A stretch of DNA of 14,305 nt from Krasilnikovozyma curviuscula (taxonomy: Eukaryota; Basidiomycota; Tremellomycetes; Cystofilobasidiales; Mrakiaceae). The stretch is taken from NCBI GenBank assembly GCA_014825775.1, contig MVAQ01000354.1, forward strand, positions 1-14,305. Reading direction: 5' to 3'. Shown in pieces: positions 1 to 7,975 of this stretch. Position 1 is the stretch's first letter, and the number at the start of each line of letters is the position of its first letter. Under the pieces are notes generated by a model. That model worked only from the letters and a program-made list of their open reading frames with translations. It was not told where the DNA came from and did not search any database. The translations under genes were made by a program, and so were the position numbers.

Positions 1-353
1 CATTCAGCATTGTGGATCGACTAAGCAAGGGTCTCTTCATCCAGGGTCTCTTCATCCAGGTCCCGTCACCCAGTCTCAAGGAATGGAGGAGCAATCAGCT
101 GGAGATCAAAGAAACAAGATAGCACTGTTCTTTCAACTTGCAAGGCTGAAAGTGTCGCTCTGGTTTAAGCAGCAAAAAAGGCTTGCTGGCTCTCAACACT
201 TCTCACATCTATCAAACAATCCAGTTCCAAACCTATCAGTATCTACGAAGACAACAGAGCTTTGGCCAACAATCCATTTTCACAAGAACGAACGAAACAT
301 ATTGAGGTGAAATATCATTTTACGCACGATGAAGTAGCGAACGGTATTGTTTA
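1..353. other. Intergenic stretch, no gene recognised
   Basis: No coding region is supported here. The 75-codon open frame at 83-310 has no family resemblance, no splice support and no coding-like composition that I can point to. The only structure seen is a perfect 15-bp tandem duplication near the left edge, listed separately. The exons that would encode the N-terminal FAD-binding part of the pseudogene further right were looked for here and not found. Confidence 0.6.
30..59. repeat. Perfect 15-bp tandem duplication
   Basis: The unit ggtctcttcatccag occurs twice head to tail at 30-44 and 45-59. Its end (catccag followed by a tccc-like run) resembles the end of the 47-bp repeat at 636-748, so the two may be related. 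That relation is only a resemblance. Confidence 0.8.
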
Positions 354-390
354 ACTGCACCAGGAACTAGTATCAGAAGTAGTTCGAGGT
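354..390 (+). repeat. Left terminal inverted repeat arm
   Basis: This 37-bp arm is the reverse complement of 930-967 apart from one single-base indel (acta-gta versus actaagta). Such a long match in inverted orientation, 540 bp apart, is not expected by chance. Confidence 0.85.
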
Positions 391-635
391 GCAAGTCTTG
401 TGCACAGAAGATACGACTATATAAGAGGCGCGCTTTGGCGCTCAACGAGTCGCGGCGCAATATCAACAACCGGTACCTAAAAGATACTCCCTGTTGGCAC
501 GAGGGAGATGGTAGCGTCAGAACAGGGAGAGGTTGAAAGTGACTCGATTGCGCCTCCGATCCAAAAGGTCAGAGCGCCTGATATTTTATCCGCCGTAAAT
601 AAATTAGATTTTTCACCTGAGGTGGCCAGAACCCC

Positions 636-748
636 ATCTGCTTTCCTTGAACGTGGGTCACTTAAGGGTCCTGTCCATCCAGGTTAGTTACTATGTATAG
701 GATCTGCTTTCCTTGAACGTGGGTCACTTAAGAGTCCTGTCCATCCAG
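636..748 (+). repeat. 47-bp direct repeat, two copies with a 66-bp period
   Basis: Copies at 636-682 and 702-748 both start atctgctttccttgaacg and end gtccatccag. They differ at one base (g667 versus a733). The 19-bp spacer 683-701 begins gttagt and ends tatag, so it superficially resembles a tiny intron, but it is too short to be one. The pair lies inside the inverted-repeat element. Confidence 0.9.
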
Positions 749-929
749 TTCCCAAGGGTAGCAGACATAGGGACAAAAGTTTTGCCGAAGTATGTTCACC
801 TCGGGCATTTGTACAACGATGGGATTAGTGGGAGGCGCGACGAGTGGGAGTGTTGTTATTGCTTGCACACGACTTACTACTACTTAGCGCCACAGTGCCT
901 CAACTATATATTTGTGGCTGAGCGCAATA

Positions 930-967
930 ACCTCGAACTACTTCTGATACTTAGTTCCTGGTGCAGT
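930..967 (-). repeat. Right terminal inverted repeat arm
   Basis: This 38-bp arm pairs with 354-390. Degenerate coding sequence of the monooxygenase paralog starts immediately to its right, so the arm marks the border between the element and the pseudogene. Confidence 0.85.
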
Positions 968-970
968 CAA

Positions 971-2290
971 TATATTACATAGCAAACCCTCAGAATTTTC
1001 GATTTCGAAGATGTTCTTGCCGCTTGTGCTCAAGGAATCACCTCAAGATTCTCTGGAGCAGTCGATATAATATACGCGGTAAATCTGCTTTTGATGTTCT
1101 TTTCGTAATCAAGATTCTATATCACTTCTAATGAAATTGTTCCTCCTCATTGCGAAAAGATTGTTCATCAGGTTTGCAAGGAAGGATACAGAGCGAAGGG
1201 GAGTCCATCGATAATTGCTGTAGTTCTGCCGATCATGTCAGCCGCTGACAATCTGAATCTTGATATAAATATCACTCATAGATGGAAATCCTTACAGTAC
1301 TTCCTGGAAAGTTCATGAAGGACTAGTCATTCTTCAACCGTTGTATTTCACGAGCCGTACCAGACATAATAATCGCTTTTGGATTTACCCAGGATGATGG
1401 AGAATCACCAACTTGCATTGTGGAGGCTCATGGTAGGGCCGGACATTAGCTGAAACCTTTGCCACAAAGATGAAATGTTGATCGCCTGCGCTGCCGCTGG
1501 CGACGGAGTGGTCATCGCAACGGACGGTATCAAGTCTCTAGTCAGAAAACATCTTTATAATCGACAAAACCTTCCGTTGGAAGAGCAGAATGCAATTTAT
1601 TCCGAATGGGTCGCTTATAGAGGAATGATTCCCACCTCAAAATACATAGAGATTTTTGGAGACCTGCTTCACAACATGATGTTCTTTGGTCTGGATAGAC
1701 ACATCCTCACATTCCCCGTTCGACATGGCACTTTCATCAACATTGTGAGTTGAAGATGGACTCACAATCTTCTGGTATTTTAAGCCACACACTCAAACTG
1801 ATTCTTTCGTAAACCTGTTTTACCATCAGCTTGTAGCGTTTCTGAAGAGAAATAGTTACCTTAAACTCCAACTATACCTTTCGGTCCATTGATGTGCAAA
1901 TTTAAACACAATCAGTTATTTGGCGTGCAGCAGGCCAAAGGTTGCTCACCACCTTCCATCACAGCTATCCTTTGAGGTGGGCTTCCTCGTGGGCTTCCTG
2001 TCGTTCAGTGTCAGATATAGTTGTGTTGAGGACAACATGGACAGTAGCTTGTGTTTCTTGCTCGTTCAGTGAAAAGAGAGTGAAAGAGCGATTCGCAATG
2101 TTTATCCGGATCTCATGGACGTCTATAACGTACAACTGAAAAAAGGAGACAAAACCCGAGAAATATCAACAGCTTGAGGTACAACAGCACGATGAGGGCG
2201 ACAGAGAGATGGAGATGTCTATGATTGCATAAAGGGTCAAGAGATCGTTAAGAGACGTTCATTCGTTAATGCTTCCAGTGCATTTGATGC
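971..2290 (+). pseudogene. Decayed paralog of the downstream FAD monooxygenase, 5' exons missing
   Basis: Exon by exon this region matches the intact gene at 7976-10095. An intron end (acatag, to 982) is followed by a copy of exon 4 (983-1078; EDVLAACAQG versus EQVLADCAEG). A copy of exon 5 follows at 1114-1210 (FYIT...CEKIVHQV versus FSLT...CGEIVHKV, 8 of 20 residues kept across the aligned stretch). A copy of exon 6 lies at 1298-1432 (KD-stop-SFFN-RCIS versus KDLSFFNHRCVS). Exon 7 and most of its intron lie at 1509-1820 and are almost identical to the gene. Weaker matches continue with VAFL (near 1833), a GDACHATTPH-like block (near 1940-1975), an RA-x-VY block (near 2090) and DEGDREME (near 2190-2230). 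Lesions are the TAG at 1324-1326, a lost donor after 1210 (at instead of gt), small frame-breaking gaps, and the missing first three exons. The last 350 bp of the match are tentative. The frame 1475-1753 is only the conserved exon plus adjoining intron sequence, not a gene. Confidence 0.85.
1508..1820 (+). repeat. 313-bp block 99% identical to 8971-9283
   Basis: The two blocks align without gaps at a constant offset of 7463 bp. The only differences are a1520/g8983 and t1668/c9131. The block starts on the last base of the intron before exon 7 and ends inside the next intron, 8 bp before that intron's 3' end in the intact gene. It covers all 236 nt of exon 7 and 76 identical intron bases. On both sides the sequence falls back to the low similarity of the rest of the pseudogene. 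Confidence 0.97.
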
Positions 2291-2319
2291 AAGTTATCTA
2301 CACAATGTCATGTAAGTTG

Positions 2320-4588
2320 TTAGGCCGAGTCGGTGAGGAAGTTGCCAGTAATTTTGGCGACGACAACGGAGATATCTGAAGTGGAATCACCTCGAAGGCT
2401 GGTCAGTAGAGAAAAATATAACAAAACTGAAATTGGGTTGTCAGGCTCACCATCATTCTTTCCACCATGCCAAGATATACCTTCTTCGCTGGCTTTGACT
2501 TGGAACGGTGTGATCTTAGCTCCCCGTCGCTGGTCTTGGCTAAAACTCTTTGCTTTTGAACACAGGGCTTCTGACAGGGATTGAGCGGTGAAGTGGAATG
2601 GAGAGGTTGATGGTAATGACGAAGAAATCGAAGAGGTTGATGGCGATGTAGAAGATGAAGATGATGAAGTAAAATTGCGGCATTCTTCTAGAATTTCATG
2701 GTCAAACAGCTGGGGACGAGGATGTCAGTGGTTTGCAAACGAACAACAGCGAAAACTGCTGACATTATCATTCAAGCCGTCACTACTCAGCACAACGATG
2801 TCCCCCTTCTTAACCTTGATGGTATACCTCATCGCGTCCTTCTCGGGTGTCGTTGCAGAGTTGCTGCCCAGCTGAACAGGATAATTGAAGGAGTGTTGCA
2901 TTTCTTCGGACCGGAAAATGATTTCTTGGTCTCTGATGACTTGAATGACTGCGTGCAAAATAAGAGAGGTAAGGGGAATGAAGATGATCTCAGCAGCATA
3001 AGTCTCAGTACTGACCGCAATCACCAACGCTGGCAATTAGCAACAGATCGTTTCGTAAGAGCGCCAGAAGAGCAGTTGATGACCCATGAAGACCCTTGAC
3101 CACAGATAAACAAGATACTTAGTTCGACTATGCGAGAAGCGAGAATAATCCTGCTGCGCTCACCTCTTCGTCAGCAACTTTCAGACACTCTTCGTAACCT
3201 TTTTGCATTACTTCAACTGGATCTACTTCTTTCCATCTTTTCCAGATATCAGCCGGTATATTACCGCCGCCGATTCCTTCTTCTTCGCAGCCGGCTTTGT
3301 CGACACTTCCAAAACTGGTTATGTTGCGATTCCCAGGTAGGCTCAGGCTTGAGAGCTCGTTTGATATGCTTGTCATCAGCAAGTTTGAGAATCTACCAGC
3401 GTTGGCACCAAGAAGCTTTGAATTGCGCCACCCTCCTACCCCGTCTGCTATTCCTAGCGAGTCGTTGCGTATGAAGTAGGCATCTTCACCGACCTGGACT
3501 GACTCGCCTTCTATGTGCGGGTTTTCAACGTTTTCAGAAGACCATCTCAAAGGCTCTTCGCGGAATGAGGAATTTAGGTGAGGAGATGCTGTCGTTACTG
3601 CAGATGATGGGTTGCTGTTGGTGGTAGGAGTGGTAGAGTTGCTGTTGTTAGTGGCGTAGCTCCGAGCAACTGTCAGAGAGGGTTGTTGCTGCATTGGTGG
3701 AGCGGAATTGTGAGTACGAGCTTTGGGTATGCCATATGCACCTGCATCAAAAACAAAATGGCGTTTCCTCGCCTTGATATTGGAGATAGGTGACATCAAA
3801 AACAACTTTGGAATACCCATGTTCTCAGTGACACCGTAACCGTTGGTGCCATTGGACAAGCCATGAAGGAAGCCATTGGTAGAAGATGAAGAACCTGACG
3901 CTGCAGACGACGTATTGGTTGAGGAGGCGTTGTTATCATTCAAGGTCGAGGAAGCGACGTCGGCCGCTGCGGGATGGGGTTGACCAGCGTGTTTGGAGCT
4001 TTGAGAGGCATTGGATGAGGACGTAGATGAGGACGGAGATGAGTCTCCATTCGAAGCACAGCTGCTGCTGTCTGTCGCTGTTGCCAATGCTGAATTGGTC
4101 GTCGAAGGAAGGGAGGGATTAGTCGGCGTGCCATTGGTCGTAGTAGTCGATGTGAGCTTGAGCGTGGTGAAGGTGGGTGAGCCAGCTGATGGGGGATATG
4201 AAGAGGAAAGAGCGTCTGAGCCTGTTGCAGTTGCTGATGTTGACGTTCCTGGGGTTGCTACGGACTGAGACGATGAGCTGCCAGTTCCGCTCGACGTCGT
4301 TGTCGCAGGAGCACCACCACCTCCATCACCGACAACGACGACGGTGTTCCCTATAGCCTGCTGCCCACCACTTACACTACTATGTAGTGGTGCACTGTTT
4401 CCTGAACCAGAGTTGGACGGGGTGAAGAAGGAAGGGTCGAACGAGTGATACAACGAAGGGGATGAGGGCAGGGCGAGGGTCGTGAGCTGGTGGTGGTGAT
4501 TTAGGGCAGTCGACTTGGATTTGATTCTATAATACTTGACGATATTGTTTGAAGTTCTCAGGAACGGGCTGATGGGCTTCGAACTCAT
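2320..4588 (-). CDS. PTC7: PTC7-like mitochondrial PP2C protein phosphatase
   Basis: This is a metal-dependent Ser/Thr phosphatase of the PP2C/SpoIIE-like Ptc7 branch; yeast Ptc7 acts in mitochondria on coenzyme Q biosynthesis (Coq7). Exons on the minus strand are 4588-3164, 3094-3016, 2948-2764, 2709-2451 and 2390-2320, giving 672 residues. All introns are GT-AG and the phases agree. The first ATG in frame is at 4588; reading further back to 4681 would need a TTG start. The N-terminus has many basic and hydroxyl residues and no acidic ones for about 50 residues, as in a matrix-targeting presequence. Residues about 50-340 are a Ser/Thr/Asn/Gly-rich low-complexity region. Catalytic motifs are GEDAYF (Asp 369), GIADGVGGW (Asp 382), HGSSTALLALL (479-488), VGDC (498-501), SSDGLNDN (556-563) and the C-terminal STSDISVVVAKI (Asp 655). 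A second Ser-rich insert sits in exon 4 after LFDHEILEEC. Upstream it shares a short promoter with MEX67. Confidence 0.93.
3742..3816 (-). other. 75-nt in-frame intron-like segment inside PTC7 exon 1
   Basis: On the minus strand this stretch begins gtattcc after AACATGG and ends ttttgtttttgatgcag before GTGCATATGG. Its length is a multiple of three with no stop, so keeping or removing it leaves the frame open: NMG...DAGAYGIPK becomes NMGAYGIPK. The acceptor side is strong (T-rich tract and cag). The donor is only fair and no good CTRAY branch site is visible. It may simply be coding. Confidence 0.35.
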
Positions 4589-4747
4589 CCTGTCAATATA
4601 TCCAGATGACCGTCTGAAATTTACCGAGAGACATCGAGACGCAGAAAATCCAAAATCCTGAAGTCTCTTGCTGCGTCCCAACCGTCAAAAACCGAAGTTT
4701 TATATTAGTTTAAACTATCTCTCTGGATAGAGTCCACTTTCCCACAG
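4589..4747. promoter_or_regulatory. Shared divergent promoter of PTC7 and MEX67
   Basis: Only 159 bp separate the two start codons, so both genes must start transcription from here or inside each other's 5' ends. There is a ttttatattag stretch near 4700 and a pyrimidine-rich run ending ctttcccacag directly before the MEX67 ATG. That run resembles a 3' splice site and could mark a 5'-UTR intron. No specific factor site is claimed. Confidence 0.6.
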
Positions 4748-7276
4748 ATGTTCAAGGTTGCTGCTGCTCTCCTGGGTGACAGAGCTGCTGCCGGAACACC
4801 AGCTCCGTCAGGTAACTCGCTCTCCATCAAAGGGACGTCGACCTCATCCAACAACGGCAGTGGCCCATCCAGAGGAGAAGGCTCATCTACTGGTCGAGGG
4901 AGAGGCAGAGGTACGGGAGGGGGCAGAGGTGGAGGGCCTGATAGAGCCAAAGGTCACAAAGACAGAGCTCACAATCCTATGGGTGCGAGGCCTAGCAGAG
5001 GTGGACCCTCCTCTTCGACTAAACCAACAGCAGCCAACGCTGTAGCTCAAAAGAATGAAGCCATCAATGTGCTCGAAACGTGGATGGGTACCAGATACAA
5101 CCCAGAAGCTCGCATGTTGGATCTCTCTGTGAGTTCTGCAGCGGTCTCAATTTTTAGATACCACCCTTCCTGATCACATTCAATCCATTACCTGATCTTT
5201 TCCTGTCACTGCATCAAAGGCAATGGCAGACGATCTGTATCTAAAAGAAAGGGGCATCAAACCGCCAGGCCACAAGGAAGCTCGACCCATTCTTGGGAAG
5301 GTCATTTGTAAACTCGCGGGTGAACTCAAACCACCAGTAAGTAGACATGATACCTCAGCTCATATGTCCCTTTCAACGATCAACCCTGTTATCAATTTGC
5401 TAACATCTTCACACTCTCACTGATATTTTGTTCCATGCTTTGAATTCGATCATAACGCACCGCGACGACTTTCGCCAAAATTTCTGCATGCTACAACAGG
5501 TCGTTACTATTTCACTTCAGTCTAACAACCTCATCAACCTGGATGCATTTGAAACGCTGGCCAAGCAGTGCCCTTCGTTAAGGAACTTATCTATAGCCGA
5601 AAATCCCCTCAAAAAGATTGGTGATATCAGAGCCATAACGAGCCCCCAAACTGGCCTGCAGGAATTGAGAGAGCTGGTTACCACCGGATGCCCATTCAGA
5701 GTTAGGATCATTGATGAAAATGGCCCTGAAGGATATAGACAGTGAGTATCGAGTTTTATGGCAGAGCGATGCTCTGACTGGCGCTGATACTTTGCTCACA
5801 CTTGGATGCTCGATACGGCAACAGAGTGATCACAGGCTTCTTCCCACTGTTGCGTCTTTTGGACTCACAATCAATATTTTCGATTTTGTTCGATGTGAAA
5901 AAGGATGATATTCCACCAACACCACCCATCATCACAATGCCAGACTTAAAAGTATCAACTTCATCCTCAACCTCCTCCAAAGATATCAGCTCGAATGGAA
6001 CCTATGACGGTCCAATATACTTCCCGTTTTCAATGAATAGTAATTTCATTGATGGAGATGCCTCGTTTGTCAACGGGTTCTTGGCGCAGTTAGTTTCATT
6101 AATGCGTCCCACTGCACAGTCCTTGTCCTTAACGTTTCACGAATGTTTTAGATTCTTTAACCTCTTTGATACCAACCGATCCTCCCTCGCTCCAATATTC
6201 CTACCCACCTCAACGTTTTCAATTTCAACCAATACCACAATCCCACCTCGAGCGCGAAACGCCAATTTTCAGTCCACTCTTCCCAACCAGCGTGATCTCA
6301 CTTGGAAATCGTACTCGCATACTGTTCGAAACATATATCGAGTGACCCATTTGAAGGATAGAATTGCTCGGCTTAGAGTAGGCTCAGAGCAGATCCTTCA
6401 AGGCTATTCAGAGGTTGTCAAGACGAAACACCCGATGAATGACGCAAAAAAGTGGACGTTGGACAGTTTTCCTATGGACAGAGGTCCGGAGTTAGGCGTT
6501 GTGTTGATGTTGACCGTTCACGGAGAATTTGAAGAGAGTAGGTACACTCCTAAATATGCTCTGTGTTACTGCTGCTCAGCATATCCTCGGTATTCATTTC
6601 TCTTGTAGTGCCGACCATGGGTCTACGCTCCTTCGATCGGTCATTCGTGTTAGCTCCAGCTGCTCCAGACTCCAAGTAAGTTTTATGAGCTGGCCTTTTC
6701 GCAATCTGATTTTGCCCATCTCAATCCTTTCGATCTATCTCTTGTAGTGCTGCTAAAGCGGGCTGGGCATGTGTTGTCTTGTCTGATCAACTCAATGTTA
6801 GAATATACTCTGGAGATTCTGCTTGGGAGCCAACTGCCCTGCCTGTGGGTGCTGCCCCCACCGCCCTTCAAATCGCTGGCTCTGCTCCTCTTCCTGTCTC
6901 ACAGATCGCGATCTCTACTCCTGTTCTTGTAAGTCAATTTTTGTGCTTTATATTCTCCAAAAAATGGTTTTGTTTGGCTTACGAGGATTCCTGAACGGCT
7001 CCTTCATCTGGTTATAGACCGACGACGCAAAAAATGCGTTGATTATTCAACTATCGAATGAAACTCGTCTTACACCCGAATATTCCAGGAATTGTTTGGA
7101 CGGAAATGGTTGGGATTATCTCAGAGCGATGAACAACTTCCGAGAAATTCAGGTACATCGCACTCGGATCTGAAATCTGCTTTCTTGCCTTGGACCCCCA
7201 ATACACTCACTAACGCTTTGATGCCAATTTCTTGCTTTTTCAGGCTCAAATACCAAGGGAAGGATATTTGCCCTGA
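4748..7276 (+). CDS. MEX67: mRNA export factor Mex67 (NXF1/TAP family)
   Basis: This is the receptor that, with its small NTF2-like partner Mtr2/p15, carries mRNPs through nuclear pores. Exons are 4748-5128, 5220-5336, 5500-5741, 5825-6088, 6152-6537, 6609-6675, 6748-6928, 7018-7152 and 7244-7276, giving 601 residues with consistent phases. The N-terminus is disordered with an RG-rich stretch (residues 42-68, GRGRGRGTGGGRGGG). It is followed by leucine-rich repeats (TISLQSNNLINLDAF, CPSLRNLSIAENPLKKI; about 167-215) and the LRR cap ending FFPLLRLLDSQ. The NTF2-like domain spans about 305-520 (FIDGDASF, AQFFNLFDTNR, RSFDRSFVLAP, GWACVVLSDQLNVRIYSG). The C-terminus is a TAP-C/UBA-like domain that binds FG nucleoporins (SNETRLTPEYSRNCLDGNGW, NNFREIQ, ending IPREGYLP). 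Removing the 63-nt intron 6089-6151 restores the conserved AQFFNLFDTNR. No clear RRM is seen before the LRR. The start is the first ATG of the open frame; an upstream non-coding exon is possible. Confidence 0.95.
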
Positions 7277-7724
7277 GGCTCTATTAGGTCAAAAGGAGTC
7301 CTGAAGTAAAAAACGAAGATAAGATGGAGGAAGGAAAGAAGAAAGAAGAAAGGAGAAGCACGGCTACATTTCGCATTTTGCATGTTGGATGAATGGAGTG
7401 TTCTCAATACTCGTAAATCAAGATAACAATACAAGCACAGGCTTATATACACCATCTCATGACCCACAACCCCAAGCCATTAAACTTGTTCTGGAAACAA
7501 ATATGGCCTTACATGATCAGGCCATGGCCATCTTCGTCATCATTGTGTCCACGTTTTCAGCATGTAGTCGCATGATATTTTTATAGAATATCTCTAGTAT
7601 AGGATCCACCAATTAGGTCAGCTTCCGTGGCAAGAACCGCGCACTGATTTGTTTACGTCTCACTGCTTTGAAACTCGGTCACTCGGGCCAGGAGTCGGTA
7701 GCGCCACACCCCCCTCCGCTTGAT

Positions 7725-7735
7725 CGGACTGGCCG
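7725..7735. promoter_or_regulatory. Possible Zn2Cys6-type site, CGG-N5-CCG
   Basis: The sequence cggactggccg is an inverted pair of CGG half-sites, the form recognised by many fungal zinc-cluster regulators. A second ccg at 7717-7719 also pairs with the same cgg. It lies about 240 bp upstream of the monooxygenase start, a sensible place for an activator of a catabolic gene, but such short motifs occur by chance. Confidence 0.3.
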
Positions 7736-7869
7736 AAAAGTCGTCGACCCCACCCGCCCAAAGGAAGGTCGAATGGAATCAGGCCGTGTGAGTTTTGCGA
7801 TGAATCGGACCTAAGGGAAGTAGCAAGTATAGGACGGGAGGGGGAATGAGGTCACTGCGATGGAGAGTG

Positions 7870-7877
7870 TATAAAAG
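7870..7877 (+). promoter_or_regulatory. TATA box of the monooxygenase gene
   Basis: The sequence tataaaag lies 99-106 bp before the ATG at 7976. A pyrimidine-rich run (tgttctttcctctctctctcc, about 7894-7914) and then A-rich leader sequence follow, which is the usual layout of a strongly or inducibly expressed fungal gene. Confidence 0.65.
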
Positions 7878-7975
7878 CACGTCGAGGTCTGTCTGTTCTT
7901 TCCTCTCTCTCTCCATCACAACAAAACCCATAGCCAACTGACTCTCACCCAACTTCGCTCATATAAACAGAAACA

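Larger units (their letters stand above)
354..967. mobile_element. Non-autonomous, inverted-repeat-bounded transposon-like element (MITE or foldback type)
   Basis: The left arm 354-390 (starting actgcaccaggaacta) and the right arm 930-967 are reverse complements over 37/38 positions, with a single 1-nt insertion in the right arm. Weaker inverted similarity continues inward: an aggc...tggcgct block near 430-450 pairs with one near 875-892, and a gcaat...caacaac block near 462-476 pairs with one near 845-858. The inverted ends may therefore reach roughly 120 bp. The interior has no transposase-like frame, so the element would have to be mobilised in trans or be a relic. I could not identify a clean target-site duplication: the flanks are tattgttta on the left and caatatatta on the right. 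The superfamily is therefore not assigned. The right end stops about 4 bp before the first recognisable pseudogene sequence, an intron 3' end. Confidence 0.6.
7277..7975. other. Intergenic: MEX67 3' end and monooxygenase promoter
   Basis: No gene is recognised in these 699 bp. A purine-rich run (about 7316-7358) follows the MEX67 stop. The right half carries the promoter elements listed separately. Open frames on either strand (for example 7389-7586) have no visible family features. Confidence 0.6.

Noticed and set aside
83..310. 75-codon open frame on the plus strand
   Set aside because: No recognisable motif, no splice-linked continuation, and average composition. It is a chance frame.
354..967. 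Solo LTR or retrotransposon fragment
   Set aside because: The ends are inverted rather than direct repeats, and no primer-binding or polypurine sites or pol motifs are visible.
1475..1753. Open frame resembling part of an FAD monooxygenase, as a separate small gene
   Set aside because: It is only the near-identical copy of exon 7 with intron sequence on each side. The surrounding exon copies are broken, so it is part of the pseudogene.
2588..2875. Plus-strand frame encoding an acidic EEVDGDVEDEDDE-like stretch
   Set aside because: It is the antisense of the Ser/Thr-rich insert of PTC7 exon 4. The minus-strand reading has the phosphatase motifs.
4011..4268. Plus-strand Val/Asp-rich frame
   Set aside because: It is the antisense shadow of the Ser/Thr-rich region of PTC7 exon 1.
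4589..4681. Extension of PTC7 to an upstream start at 4681
   Set aside because: That start codon would be TTG. The first ATG in frame is at 4588 and gives a sensible mitochondrial presequence.
5337..5499. C/D-box snoRNA in the longest MEX67 intron
   Set aside because: There are loose matches to a C box (atgatac) and a D box (ctga), but no paired ends and no clear antisense guide element. The evidence is too weak to call.
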